Shown: positions 14,470 through 27,975, counted from the stretch's first letter. The stretch is 64,000 bases of DNA from Pholiota molesta (GCA_014925825.1 JACGCK010000011.1:62001-126000), one strand, 5' to 3'. Program-made: numbers and translations. Notes: generated from the sequence alone by a model not told the origin.

Positions 14470-17400
14470 TCAGATCGCGTGCGCGAACGGATTCGTCATC
14501 ATGCTCTTCCGAGCACCCATGCCCGTCGGGTGGTCGATCTGCACCCGGTGCTCGTCGTCAAACGGCGTGATGAACGGATTGACCGTCAGCGAGCTCTGCC
14601 GCGCGTGCGTCGTCGTCAGCAGCCGCGTCACCGGCGTCTCCGCCTGCGCCTCCTTGGCGGCCAGCGATGCGACGGACGATGCCGGCGAGTCCCCCGGAGC
14701 CGCGTTCGTCACGCGCCACTGCGCGGTGCCTGTGGATGATGAGCGCTTGTGTTGGCGGGTGTTCGGAGGCGGCGCCAGCGAGCTCTGCGGCTGCAGCATC
14801 CGCGGCGACGTAAGCGGCGGGGGCGGGGACGAGTCCTGCATCCCACGTTTCCCGAAGGCCGCCTGCAGTTCCGGGTGGCGAGGAGGTGACGCATACTGTG
14901 TGTATTGCGGTTGCTGCTGTGATTGGCTGTAGTCGAAGCTGCTGTATAATGGGATTGGCAGGGCGGGCGCGTTGGGCGCGAGCGGTGGCGAGAGGAAGGG
15001 GTCCTCGGGAAATGATGGAGACGTGCCGACGTCCGTGGGCACGTCTTGGGTGCACGGATCGGCACGCCAATGGGCGGGTGGGGGAAGTCGGGGTACGAGG
15101 GCGTGTGTGGGCCTGTCGAGGAGACGAAGATGGGCGGAACCGAGGGTGAGACCAGAGTAGCCTTCTTCGCAGCGCTCATCCACGACGTCTTCGTCGCGTC
15201 AGGTGTGACCGAAAACCTTGAGCGAGCAGCGGGCTCCGTGTTCACAGCGTCAGCACCGCTGTTGTAGTATGGGACCTGGCGCCGCTGAGGTGGGGGTGGG
15301 CCGTACTTCTCCAGCCCGCGCTGCGTGTAGATCTGCAGCCGCGGTTTCGGGCGTTCCCTCTCCTTCTCACCACCGCTGCTGCGACGGTCTTGCTTCATCG
15401 CGGCGGCATCCCAGAAATCAGCGTCGGCGGCGGCAGCCTCCTTCCGCGTATCCTTGCGCGCGAGCAGCGCGGTCATTTTGCCGTACCACGCTGTATTGCG
15501 ATTGCCGCCCGCACCTGCATCCTGTTCTTCCAGAGCGACAGGTGCAGGCGCAGGCGTCGGCGACAAAGGCGCTTGCAGCTCTTCATCCGTGCCGTCCTTC
15601 TTCAGGCGCTCGCCGCGGTGCAGCGCCCTGCGCCCGAGCGCTAACAACTTCGCGCCACCAGCCTTCTTCGGCGCGGGTGCGCTGGGTGCAGCAAAGATGG
15701 TATCCCAGGGGTCCTGGGCCAGGGCGGTCACGGTCTCCTGGAACGACGCCGCCGAGTGCGCTGCGGGTGCATCCTCTGGCGACGGAGAACGAGATGACCA
15801 GAACGGGCGCAACGCGCTGCCGCGAGGCGAAGGCAGCGGGGCGAACGACGCGTGTTTGAAGGCCGACTTCTCACCTGCGCCCGCATCGCCAGTGGTGGCC
15901 TCCCTATCGCCGCCACTGCGCATGATTCCTTCAATACCTGTGCGCTGTTCAGCCTGCCACCTCCTGCGTCCTCGCGCCTCGAGGGCGGGGCGGCCAAAGA
16001 TATGCCACAGGACAATTCCGATGCCGATGAGCACGACCAGGCCCCAGAGCGCCATGAACACGGCAAACATTACGCGCTCCTTGCGCAGCGACGCAGCATA
16101 GGAGTCTACCAGACGGCCGATGAGGCCTTCGCTGTCACCGGAGCCGCCCCCGACGGCGGCGGCCGCGATGGGCTGCGCCACCTCGTTGACAGACTCGGGT
16201 GAGAGCACGAGCACAGAGTCATTCACGCGCGGGATGTCGATGTTGAGGTTGTCGTGCAAGAATGTGAGTGCGCTCTCGATCGCGTCGACCTTGCCGCCTA
16301 GGAAGCACTGTATAAAGTCGTTTGCAGGGCTTTCGAGGATCGTGCCGCCGAAGACGGTGTTGACAGCACTTTGGACGTCGGTGTAGAACTCATTGATAGT
16401 GTTGTTGAGCGTGGTGGTGGTGACATTGACCCAACCAAAGACGCCGTCGTTGATCGTTGACTGGATGGTGTCGACACGCTCGTTGACGGCGGCGGCGTAG
16501 AGGCTAGACTGGTTGTACATGCTCTGGTTGATGGACGTGGCAATGGTAGTTGAGAAGTCTGCGGTGGTGGCCGCTGCTTGAGCCTGGTACTTGTGCACTA
16601 GGGGACCGATCGCCAGGAGCTGAACCTCTACAGAGAGGAGGCCGAAGAAACCAATGAGGAAACAAGCGAGTGCGGGCGCGTAAAAAATGTAATGAAGGAA
16701 CCATTGCGTATGGGTGTGCTGGGCAGGGGTTAGGTTGAAGCGGGAAGACAGGGTGTTCATAATCCTCGTAATCAAAGGGTGTTCTGAGTTTGCTTGGAGC
16801 ATCATTAAATTGTGGTCGCTGAGGGTGACTTGAGGCGCAAGCGCCACTGGCGTCTTGACGTGCCCCATTGTCGGATCGGTACTCCATGCCTGTCGGGTGT
16901 ACTCGAAGTGATTCTTCATGCAGCGCCACTTGTACCAGGTCAACAAACAGTTGAGGCCGACGAGGACGAGTGCGAGGAGGACGAGTATAACTACGCCGAT
17001 TTTGGCCATTTTGACGAAGTCGCGCGAGATATCATCAATGACGGAGGTATCGAGCTGACCACAGAAAGAGATGGTATCCATTGCGGGCACGGGAAGACCA
17101 TCTGGCTGGAAAGAAATGCCGGCAAAGGTGTCGTTAATGTCTTTTTTCAGGAGCTCGAAAGGTGTGTCAATCCTGGCGAGAAAGTAAGTATTAAGCGTCA
17201 GAAGCAATAGATAGGTACATACACGCTCTCGATCTTGTCCTTGATATCAGCCACAGAAGGGATAGAATTGTTGAGGTTTGTCAACGCGTCTTGGAATGAG
17301 GATGGAAGGGTCACGTTCTGAAGACTGTCTAAACTGGGAACGGTAATTTGAGGAGGGGTAATATTGCCAAACGGATTAGCTTTGTTGATAGTGTTGATAA

Positions 17401-18004
17401 AGTTGGTAATGACAGTATTTGCAGAGGCGATGTCATTCTGGATGCTTGTTCGCAGACTGGATGTGACGGTTTGGAGAACAGTATTTATCTGAGCAAGTCA
17501 GCAGGAGGAAACCAGGACAATAACGCAAGCACATACCTCCTGCACTGCTCCGATCAGAATAGCAAGTCCGCCGCGTACGACAAGCTCCAAGAAGCAGAGA
17601 AAGGTAGAGCGGTAGAGGTCGACGATGAAATTGATGACGGTCTCCATGACTGTCAGGGCCAGTACAAGTGCAGCACGCGCAGCGTTGAGGGATGCATTGA
17701 CGGCGTCGGCGTACTGCTTGTTAGTGGCAAGCGCCATGAAGCGGGGCATACTCGCGGCGGAGGCTGCGGCTTGTTCTGCGGCTTTGCAGCTGGCGAGCAG
17801 TTCGCCTTTGGCATTGGAGGCAGCTGTCTGTGCGTCAGCGAGGGAGAGCTGGAGGCGGAAGGCAATGAAGATGAGGGAGATGATGGGGTAGGCCAGCCAT
17901 GTAAGAGAGAGCAGGTGGGGAAGGGAGAGGTAGGGCGTGAGGGACGTGGACGAGGAGCGAGCGTCGTAAGTTGGGGGAGGGATGTTCCAGGAAGCACCGG
18001 ACAT
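14470..18004 (-). CDS. PRM1: Plasma membrane fusion protein Prm1
   Basis: Prm1 is a multi-pass membrane protein that stabilises plasma-membrane fusion when cells mate or anastomose. Exons 18004-17537, 17488-17223 and 17172 onward splice cleanly through introns of 48 and 50 nt. Family hallmarks are the N-terminal segment [56 protein letters not shown], the extracellular Asn-rich loops, a second hydrophobic pair near [16 protein letters not shown] and [19 protein letters not shown], and a last one near [18 protein letters not shown] cytosolic tail of roughly 500 low-complexity Ser/Pro/Ala residues follows, much longer than in yeast. Within it the frame changes once; restoring one G at 15042-15047 (APKDVPTDV) joins both parts. 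Start MSGASW chosen because it directly precedes the conserved N-terminal region. Confidence 0.88.
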
Positions 18005-19047
18005 GGCAATGGTCGACCAGCGACGACGCGAGGGGATTAAGAGGGAGACGATCCGAGGCCATCGTTGTTCTTGTACTCCATTGTTCACCACAATGGCCTT
18101 CTTCTTCTCTATTGTGACAACACGTCACGTAACGTCACCCTCAAGCGCCGTCACCCACATTCTCACATCGCACCGCGTTCTGCCCACTGCAACCCCGTTC
18201 AGCGTCCAGCCCTGGCCGGTTCAAACGCCTACCCCTATGCTGCTCTTGCACACACTGTCACTCACGAGCGTCCTCGCAAACACATTGCCAGCCCGGATTC
18301 CAGCCGGATTTGCCGAAAAACAACAAGCCCGGAAATGAGTTCCATTCCAGCGCGCCCTCATGTGAACTTTCCTCGGCCGCATTACCTACAACTGAGCCTT
18401 TCAACTATCGAGGATCTTCAATGTCATTCCCACTATGTCACAAAGTAATTGTAACCCCAACTGTGCCGCCACGGCTTAGCTAGTGCTCGCTGCATGATCC
18501 GAGTATCAAGTGCGTCCCGCGCAAGTCCCGCGTCTTGCGCTCGATCGCGTCTAGCTATCTGCGCACATCTCTCCACCGGACCTTCGTCAACCTCCCAGCT
18601 TGAGTCGTCTCTTTGAAAATTATCCCAGATTAAAATTCGGTCTGCCTATGAGTCCAGGCTAGGTGCGACAAATATCTGGCTCAATGACTTCCAAGATATG
18701 GGAGCTCATACGAAGATGCTCCAAGAATCTGGGCCTTCACATGAACGCTCGATGCAGGGAAGTCATGCTCCAGCATTCTCCTCGCTGTCAGCATAGTTAG
18801 CCTTGAAGTTGTAGTTAGCCTGGGGCCCCTGCGCCGCTGGTTCAAGCTCAATTAAACCGCTGAAGCCTCATATTACAATCCCTTACCCAAAAAAGCAATG
18901 TGCCATATAAACCTTTCTATAGGCTTATTGAATCCACCAAATAGTATAGGAATGAAAATAACAACTGCAATGGGTAACCATAATGTACGCTGATATATAT
19001 ATAAAGAATCCAGTCCTAAGCGATGCATACACTGTCCCCAGCTTCCA
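18005..19047. other. Intergenic region between PRM1 and SEY1
   Basis: About 1 kb holding the PRM1 promoter and the SEY1 3' flank. No coding or RNA feature recognised. Confidence 0.5.
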
Positions 19048-22000
19048 CTACAATTGCCGCGACCGCAGCTCTTTTCGCGCCTCGTCCTCGTCCGCCTCCT
19101 CGCTGTACGACTGGTTCCGCATAGGGACCGCCTGCACCTGCGCCATTGCTGGCTCCGTAAATTGTTCGCGGAGACGCGCCGCTCCCTGCTTCCGCAACTC
19201 CCCACCGAGCGCCCGCAGGACCTGGAACAGTGGCCCCACTAGCCCGAGCTGGATGATGATATATCTAGTCCGCCCAAGAGAGCACATTAGTCTTCCGCGC
19301 TGTACAAGAGTACGATGAAAAAGAAAGAAAAACTTACGATGCCGCTAATGCGAGGAGCAAAAACGTGAAATACAGAGGGTTGAACAGCACCGCCATTGCC
19401 TCGTTCCATCCCAGCACGACGAGCACGCCATACATCCAGTAGGGAATCTGTGCCACACTTGACACCGTGCTACGCTTGGCCTCAACGTAATATGCGTCCG
19501 CGTCCTTGCGGAATTTGGATGTCAGCTCTACTGCCTTGGTCTCGCTGAACACGACAAGTGTCGCCGGGAAGTCGAATTCGTCCGTGCCCGTGAGCGAGTC
19601 GGAAGACTCGGACGGGAGCTCGAATTCAAGCGTGCTGTCCTCTGGCGCTATTCTCGAATACAGAGGCACCAGCTCGAGTGTCTACAAATAGATAATTAAA
19701 GAACGAGCAAGTGATTAGTTTAGCTTTTGCCCTTGAGTGAAGAAAAGTAGCCGATAAACCCACCTGCTCCTTAGCCTTCTTGAACGCACCATCAATATCA
19801 TCATCGGGCTTCCACACACGGGGAACACCACCCTCGTCATACCGGAAACGCTCCTCAAAGTGGTTGCGCAACTTGCTGAGGAACGCCGCGTCCGCTGTCT
19901 GTTCGTCAATCTTGGCGCGCAGAGCTAGCCATGCACGCTTGCGGAGCGCAGCGCGAGCAACTGTGTTCTCCTTCTCGGTGCTATTGAAGCCTAAAATATC
20001 AATAGCATGTTCAGTACATGTCATTATGAAAAACGTGTAAACATGGCTTACTCTTGGCTTTGGTGAGATACGCCGTTTCTGCCTTTCCGAGAACCTCTCG
20101 GAAGGTCCGCAAATGTTATCCCACATCTCTTTCAATGGCCTATTGAGCTGCAATTCCACGGGCTCCGAGAGCTGTTTCTTGATATTGCGCTGCAACCCGA
20201 AAAAAAAACATGGTTGGTATGCATCCCGTGCATCAAAGCATCTACAACAAAAACATACCTCAATTTGATTGAGCATCTTCTTTGTTTCATCCTTCCGGCA
20301 CTGGTCCGCAACCGTCTCGACTTCCTCCTCCAATAGCTGGAGCTCATCCTCCCAGCTCCAATCCGTATCATCGAGAATTGCCTCCTCTGCGCCAGCAGTG
20401 AACGGCCCTCGCACCGCTCCTTCGCCGTTGCGACCACCTCCGCGAAATTGTACTCCTCCCCGCGCATCCCGTCAAGCATCTCCTTTTTGAATGCGGCGAG
20501 GCACGCCTTGTGCAAATTCTTCAGCTGTCCGACGAACAGCGGTGTGAGCGTCGTGTCCAGCGCCGCCAGGAGGTCTGTCCGCTTGCGCGTGTAGACGCCT
20601 TTGTGGTACCGCGAAGCATCGCGGTCGTAGCGCGCTAAAGCACGTAGTCAGATTAGAATGTGTGGCGGAGACAGAAATCAGGTTAATGAAGGAGTACTAA
20701 CCCAGCGCGTCCTGCCTCCAAGTTTTCATCATGCCGCCCAGCCCCTCGACCACTTTACCTGCTTCCACGGGCCGCTTTTGTGATTTCGCCTGCTCATTGA
20801 ATTCTGAAAGAGCCACGGCAGATATTTCGTCGCATCGGAATTGTGCCAATAGCTCTTGTTGGGTGGGTAAATCAAGGTCTTTGTTGGTTTGTACTTGTTC
20901 CTATTATTCGTACAACACTTCATTTTAGCATGGAGCTTTATAATTCACTCTGTGAACCAACGCACCCAAATCCCCTCCATGTAGAATGCCACACCATCAG
21001 CGGGTATCCGTTTGTGGTAGACAGGCTTGAACAAATAATCCGGCGCGTCCTTGTCGGCGAAGCGCTTCCTCAAATTCTGCACCTCCTCCTCGAACTTGTC
21101 TGCTGACAGAATCTTGTGGGGGAGCGTAGTGAATGCCAAGTCAAAGTAATGCGATAACGGGAGGTCACTGAGTTCCGTGGGCTTGCTAAGACTTTCCCAG
21201 ATGCGGTTCAAATCGGCTGTGAGGGTTGCCTGCAGGTTGGCAAGAGGGGTCTGCCCGATATGGTCTCGAATCACGAAGAGTAGAAGAGTTCGTCCGCTCG
21301 TACTAACAATAGAAAATTAAATTGTAAACAACGACGGTTTGAAAGGTGGACGAACCCATCTTTCGCTTTCTTTCCAAATAGACCCAAGTTGACTTCGAAT
21401 ACGGTCTTAAGTAGACCCATGTTAGCGCCCTGGTACAGACCGACTTGGTGCTCCCAAAGATTGACAATGAGAATTTCGGATGAAGCCAGGGAGAATAGTG
21501 CTGATTTGCGTTCGAAATCCTAAGATTTTCGGTGAGAGATTGAAAGGGTAAATATGTGTAATGACGTACTTGATCTTCCCCGCGCTCTCGTCCATCCGTA
21601 CCTTCGACGTCCATGACCATCACGCCCATATCCTTGCCGCGGCACATCCAGATACCTAAACGCGTTACAGGCTATAACTCTATGTAAATTGGAGTGGGTG
21701 CACCTTTTGTAGTCTGCTGCCGCCTCGTTTCATCCATAACATCGAACGTTGTTCCGAACAACCTATTCAACAGCGTACCTATTCCCGCTATGAGCGTTGC
21801 CCATACTCATTACATAAAGAATACGCACTCTTGCCAGTGGACTGAGAGCCAAACACTGATACAATGTTATAAGTAAAGCCTGCGTCATGCAGGCCCCATT
21901 TCTCGATCTGGTTGGCTAGTTCAGGTCTGTAATGCCATAGCGGTTGTCAGCCCTAGTCAAAGCTGGTGTCATCAGCAGAGATGGCCGACTGACGTGAAAT

Positions 22001-22115
22001 TCTTCTCCTCGTTGACGATCTGTATGCGCTCCGTGCTTGCTGTCAGCGACGGCGAGGCGACGTGTCCGTTCGTAGCAATCGTTCCAGTTGCAGGGGCGCC
22101 GTTTGGCCGTGCCAT
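19048..22115 (-). CDS. SEY1: Sey1/RHD3 dynamin-like GTPase (ER membrane fusion)
   Basis: Sey1 (atlastin/RHD3 analogue) tethers and fuses ER tubules to make three-way junctions. About ten exons give some 800 residues, as in the family. GTPase motifs: P-loop GSQSTGKST (split by an intron inside the serine codon), [17 protein letters not shown] switch region, [10 protein letters not shown] (DxxG) and FVIRDH. A long helical middle domain follows ([35 protein letters not shown]). Two C-terminal hydrophobic segments ([30 protein letters not shown]) form the ER hairpin, and a short cytosolic amphipathic tail ends in RKELRSRQL. All introns are short GT..AG and no frame correction is needed. The ATG at 22115 gives [11 protein letters not shown], a disordered leader before [14 protein letters not shown], where similarity begins. 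Confidence 0.95.
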
Positions 22116-23137
22116 GGAGTGCAGCTGAACTGGGTGTCGTGAAATTAGGGGTATAAGAGACGTGTCGATGCGTATGCGTTGTTGAGTGGGAAAGAATGTG
22201 CGTGCACCGGGGCCTCGAATGGAGAGGGGTGGAGAGAGGTTGAACAGCAGACAGTAGTGACGAAGTCGGTTATGGGTCCAAACTTTTGCCACGTGGTTTT
22301 CCACCGTGGTCTCCCACTTGCGTCCTACCGCCATGTCCAGTCTCTGCCTCCGCCCATATGCATCGCCTTCACTGGCCCTTGTTGTGAAGTTGTTTTAGTT
22401 CATCTTTCTGTCCACTCTCTTACTTTCTTGGACGGTCAAACATTATCTGCAAAACTGCAAGTGCCGCAGGTTGACACGACTCAGACACGTTCATGAAATC
22501 TCGACGTTCAACACGAGCCATGTATACTGCGCGTTGTCTAACTCAGCAAAAGATGACGGCAAGTTTCTCCACGCGCAATCGCAGCAGAAACCACGCATAC
22601 ATGTATGCGCTTCAAATACGCTCCGTTTTTGAACAATTGAAATGGTTTGAAAAAGAAGTCAAGGTTATTGTGAATACTCAGCTGCATTTTACTTAAAACT
22701 GTCGTAACTCGTTGGTAACTTTTTACTTCCTCCCTTCAGGCTATCTTTCATAAATGTGCTGCTAGTAATACAAGATGTTACAACCTTCGTCAGCCCCTAT
22801 TCGTAAGCATTGCATCAGAGCTTGATGCGTCTCATGACATTTTACGGTATTCAGCAGACCACAGGACGCACGAATGGTTGAAAAGCATCTTGTAAAGATG
22901 AAAAAAATACATCATGGAACCGGCTATAATCTGTTCGTTTGCCCGATACTAGCGGTCTAGTGATCCCATGCCATCAGCTGTTCACAGGGTTTTACTAATA
23001 TTATAACTTTAGACGGCCGAGTGGGAATACACATCACCTTGGTTATCTGTGTCGACCATTCAACGTCTCGAAACTCGACACCTTGTTTTAGTGTTCGGAC
23101 TCTAACTGTCTCCTATCATCACAACGCGACGTTCTTC
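22116..23137. other. Intergenic region between divergent SEY1 and acetoacetyl-CoA synthetase
   Basis: About 1 kb promoter region shared by two divergent genes. No further feature recognised. Confidence 0.5.
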
Positions 23138-26003
23138 ATGGACACCTATTTCGCCCATTCCAAGCTCCTCTGGACGCCGATTCAGCCTCAAACTGCTGCA
23201 GCTGAGGTTCTTCGACTGTTCATTAATCGCAAGCATGGTTTGAAACTGAGTGCGTGATGTCTCCTCTCAATGAACCGTCTATTGTTGAATGTTATATGTC
23301 CCTTCATGCAGAGGACTACTATGATCTGCATAAGTACTCTGTAGAGGATTACACTTTCTGGTTGGACTTGTGGGAATACCTCGGAATCATTTCTTCCATC
23401 CCACCCCAAAAGGCATGTAGTTTGGAACTAGAACGACTAATAAGATTTGGTGTTGAACAAGCATTTTTGCAGGATCGCATATTGGAGCAAGGCAAGCTCC
23501 TGCAGGAAATCCCAAACTGGTTTCCTGGCGCCAGGCTTAACTATGCAGAGAATCTCCTTATCCGCAAGGACGACGGCACCGCTCTAACCGAAGCAAATGA
23601 ATCCGGGGTTATCGCCCATGTTAGCTACAGGGAACTCAATGCCCGTGTTCGAGAAATGGCAGCAGCGCTTCGCATCAACGGACTGAACGTAGGAGACCGC
23701 GTCGCCGGTAAGTGGCATCTCGTAAGTCTGATTCAGCTCCTCACTCCATTGTAATTCGAAGGTATTGTGACCAACTGCACCAACGCTGTCGTCATAGCGC
23801 TTGCTGTCGCAAGTATCGGCGGTATATTTTCCAGTACTGCAACAGATATGGGAACGCAGGTAACTAATATCTCATTATCTTGACCCTCCTTTGGGATGTT
23901 GGCTTTGATATTAAAAGTAACGGTTTCGTAGGGAATATTGGACCGATATCGACAAATCCAGCCCAAATTTGTGTTTGCTGAAACAGAAGTCGTATATGCG
24001 TCTAAAAGAATTGATCTAATTCCTAAGATTGCTGAGGTAGTTCAAGAGCTGTCGAGTCAAGGCCTTAAAATGGCTATCCTTCTCCCCAGCCGGGTCTCAG
24101 GGAAAGAATTGACTATCCCTGATATGTCAAAGAGGTATTACAAGCATCATTTTCCACGAATATAACTTACGCTGAAATTTGAAATTTCTAGTTTGTCATT
24201 GTCAGTCTTTCTGAAGACAGGGGATAACCGCCCACTTGAATTCGAGCAGTTGCCATTTGGCCAGCCTTTGTTTATTCTGTACAGTTCTGGAACCTCTGGG
24301 AAACCTAAATGTATCGTCCATTCGGCTGGGGTAAGTCGGTCTACTTACTTTATTCTCATCTAAATCTTTGAATTTGACATCTCGCTCGTTGTAGGGTGTT
24401 CTTCTCAATAATAAAAAGGCCATTCGCCTAGGGTATAATTTGACATCTGACGACACATACTTCCAATTTACAACGGTGCGTCAGCCAAAATTATTTTCGT
24501 CTGAGATTTCAGTATTCATGATCTGTATTTATCATTCGCCGCTCAAGACTGGCTGGATGATGTGGACTTTCATGCTCTCAGGTCTTTCCGCCGGCGCTCG
24601 CCTTATTCTCTACGATGGTTCACCATTTCATCCGGATCTTCAAACATATTTGAAATTCGTTAATGACCAAAGGTCTGCACGTCTCCTCTGAAGCTTGAAC
24701 CATAGGAAATATTGACAATTTTGTTCAGTGTCACTATATGGGCAACAAGCCCGAGATTCCTGACTGAGGTTCAAGGCCACGGAATCAATCCTTGTATGCT
24801 TTTTTGAGTTCAAGGCCTGTTATCGTTCCGCCACAAGCTAATTCTTGTATCCAGTCGACATAGGAACCTTCGAGGCGCTCCGGATAATGATGGTTACGGG
24901 AGCAATCTTCACACCCCCAATGTTTGAATGGACGCAGCAAGCATTCGGAAAGAGAGTTCATATTGCTTCTGGGAGCGGCGGCACCGATATATGCGCAGCC
25001 TGTATGTCACACGTCAAGCTTCTAGGCCTCACTGATAACCTACTTTCTCAGTCGTGGTCGGTACCCCTGTATTGCCTGTTTATAGCGGAGGTAAGCCTTA
25101 TCTTGCAATACGCAATCAGACTTTTGATCATTGGTATCTAGAAATCCAGGCCAAGGAACTTGGGATGAAAGTCGAGGTATTCGATCCTTCGGGGAATAAT
25201 ATTGAACATCTGGGTCAACCAGGGGAGCTTGTCTGTACCCGTCCACATGTGTCCTTGCCCATAGCTTTCTGGGGTGATGAAAAGGGTCACAAGCTGAAGG
25301 AAGCTTATTTCAGTACTTATCCAGGTAAGTGGTCTATATACTGACGCTGATTGGCAAATATGTGAACATTCTTGTAGGCGTTTGGCGGCAAGGCGATTTC
25401 ATGATTGTGAACCCTGTGACCAAGGGAATGTTGATATTAGGCCGCAGGTGTGGAATACCCGAATTAACCTCTCACGAGGCACGATTCACTCATTATCTCT
25501 GTTTCTTTAATTAACCCCAGTGACGGCGTTCTGAACCCAAGTGGTGTTCGTTTTGGATCTGGAGAAATCTACACCATTATGGAACAATTTTCTCGACCTA
25601 TTGACGATTCACTTTGCATTGGGCAACGTCGGCAACAGGATAAGGACGAACGTGTCCTGTTATTTGTGAAGATGCGCGCCGGGTACAAGTTCACTCCTCA
25701 ACTGGTAGATCAGATAAAGGCTGCAATCAGAAAAGGGCTCAGTGCCCGCCACGTCCCTTCGTACATTTTTGAAGTCACTGACATACCGGTTAGTGGAATA
25801 CCTTGTTGCGTTTGCTGCGGCTTATCAGGCATTCTTTTCTACAGTACACTGTCAATGGTAAGAAGATAGAAATCGCGATCAAACAAATCGTTTCGGGATC
25901 TAATCTGCAACCGAGTGGCACGGTTGCGAATCCTGAATCGCTTCAGCTGTATTACAAATATAGAGACATAGAAAACATCGTTGGGGCAAAGGCCAAGTTG
26001 TAA
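23138..26003 (+). CDS. Acetoacetyl-CoA synthetase (ANL superfamily)
   Basis: Activates acetoacetate to acetoacetyl-CoA with ATP, in the cytosol, feeding sterol and lipid synthesis. About eleven exons give some 660 residues. Seen in order: N-terminal cap ([30 protein letters not shown]), [14 protein letters not shown], the AMP-binding loop [42 protein letters not shown], the A8 hinge [23 protein letters not shown], and C-terminal [11 protein letters not shown] with the catalytic lysine. [13 protein letters not shown] and the SGGTD sequence distinguish this family from acetyl-CoA synthetase. One intron (23413-23472) seems to use a GC donor: it has a CTAATA-type branch site and TTTTTGCAG acceptor, begins AAG|GCATGT, and its 60 bases would add residues with no place in the family. 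Confidence 0.9.
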
Positions 26004-27975
26004 ATGTTTGGTGTCTATCTTGCATTTACATTCTGTTATCTGTACATTCAATGCAACCTTCGTTCTATAGGAGTTGGTGGTATTACTTTGACAAGCTAGC
26101 TGCCGGCGTATCTATTAAATTTCGACACACTTTCTACCTTGCAATGTCGCTTCTGCAGATCCATCCTTCTAAATTATATCAGTGTACATTCCAGGGAAAT
26201 TGGAATACATCTGAGTGAACCCTTTGAATTTCCCCACCACTTTATTTGGCGCTTTTTCTTTAAAAGAGCCTCAATCAAATTGTAGCAACATATGCTGTAC
26301 TTAAATGATTTGAGTAATGCAGCTGGGTTCTTTGTACGCAGCAAATTTGTTTTACATACTATGAGTTATTGTTTTTACGAGCACTGTCAGGCGGCGGCAC
26401 GATTGTGTTTCTTAACTTGTTGCTCCAGTGTTGCTCTCTCGGACTAGGTAGTTAAACTGTCGATTTCGATTTTATTGATTATAAACCTCATGCGAGGAAG
26501 AATTGAAAATGCTGGGACTTCGACCAAATTACCAACTGGCAATCTCTCGGCATAAAAGGACAACGAAAGTTTGGATACCATTTATCGTGTTTATTTGTAT
26601 CTTGGAGTTTCAGCGACTCCATCTTACTACAATGACCCAATTTATGCAGACTCTTATAGAGCAAAAATACAGGTGTGGGCCTTTTCATGGGAGGAGATGG
26701 GTTCAAATCATAAGTACATAGGACTTCATAGGATCGCAGGTAAGAAATACTCCGGTCAGAAATAAATCAGATCGAATTAGGGGCCGCCATAGTGGAAAGG
26801 TCGCATCTTTCGCGCGCGACTGAAGTTTGATTGCACAAGTCCAGGTTCTGGGTTTATATACATCACCTGGACATCACAGTATGTATGTAAGTAGTACTGA
26901 AGTAGTACTAGGTAGTACTACTACTTACTTCTTATATCGCTCTAAACCAGCTACATACATAAGTACATGTATGTAATTACTAATCTCTTGAGAATTCGCC
27001 AAAACGTGGCTTCCCAGGAAGCTCATGGAAGTCTCAAAAACGTGGCAATCGGGATCAGCTTCGGTGGACCCTGACATGAGCACACGCCGATGCAATCAAC
27101 TGCCGGGGTACATAGCGGACTCAGGCCTTCAGATGCCATTGCCATGATACATGTTACAGAGAGATAACGAGTAAGTCAGCCATGAATCATGGCCCAAGGT
27201 AACCCATGATTCCCCAGAAAGACTTCATGAAATTGAGATTTCCATCTAGAGGATGAAAGGTCTATCGACAGATGTTTTTTCTTCCTGGAGACTTGGACAA
27301 GACTTGAACGAGCACCGATTGAGAGTAGCTATTTTTGTACGATTTTAGCTTCATTAGCTACCCAGATAATTAGCACCGAAATGACATGACCGACTTTGAA
27401 CATACTGCTTAGTGTATAACTGGCCGTCGATATTCTTCCGCGGACAAAGCGCGGGCTCAAGCCGAGATACCCAAGACTACCGTCTATGTTGTAAACTGTA
27501 GATAAAGAGGGAGGAAATTCTATACCGCGTTCGTCGGTGCCACTGTTAAAACTTAAAAGAAACACGGTTTAAGATTGCAAAGGAATATTACGCACTCTTA
27601 TCTGACATTCAACATTTCTGCTTCTTGGTAAGTAGATTGCGGTCCGAGATAGTGAGAATAAGTGAGGGTTGTTGGAGCAGGGAACCTAGGGAAGCGCGAT
27701 AGATGGTGAAAATATATCTCCACCGGGCCAGCAATTGCCTGGACCAAGCCTAGAGATCCCGAAGTGCCCTTGGTTTTCCCACTGCGATGGTGCGGACCGC
27801 AGCTGAGTGATTGCCGCTGCCACATGGGAGCACGTGGAGAAATGCCACGTGGATGGAACGGCTTTTGATTGTGTCCCTTGTTCCCCACTGGGAGTCCCTC
27901 GTATGTATTCACACCTTGTTTTCTCCCAGAAGTCTCTTTTCTTTTCTTTCTCTTCTCCAGTCTCCTCCGCATCCC
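26004..27975. other. 2 kb stretch without a recognisable gene
   Basis: AT-rich; no coding exon with recognisable similarity. It contains the palindrome-rich GTAC/TACT repeat at 26880-26976. Confidence 0.5.
26880..26976. repeat. Palindromic GTATGTA / GTAGTACT repeat cluster
   Basis: Starts with GTATGTATGTAAGTAGTACT, has three AGTAGTACT-type units (each containing the palindrome AGTACT), then the inverted CTACATACATAAGTAC and ATGTATGTAA. The outer GTATGTATGTAAGTA and inner CTACATACATAAG arms are near inverted repeats, so a stem can form. Possibly a degenerate miniature transposable element, but no target-site duplication could be defined. Confidence 0.45.

Noticed and set aside
14470..18091. 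Biosynthetic or mating-type gene cluster around PRM1
   Set aside because: No homeodomain, pheromone, receptor, polyketide or peptide synthetase genes lie nearby; neighbours are housekeeping genes.
26503..26765. Overlapping short frames in the gap after acetoacetyl-CoA synthetase
   Set aside because: Open in several frames and both strands at once without coding composition.
26760..26870. Possible tRNA-like sequence (GGTTCTGGG near an AT-rich stem)
   Set aside because: No acceptor stem, D-loop or anticodon arm can be folded around it.
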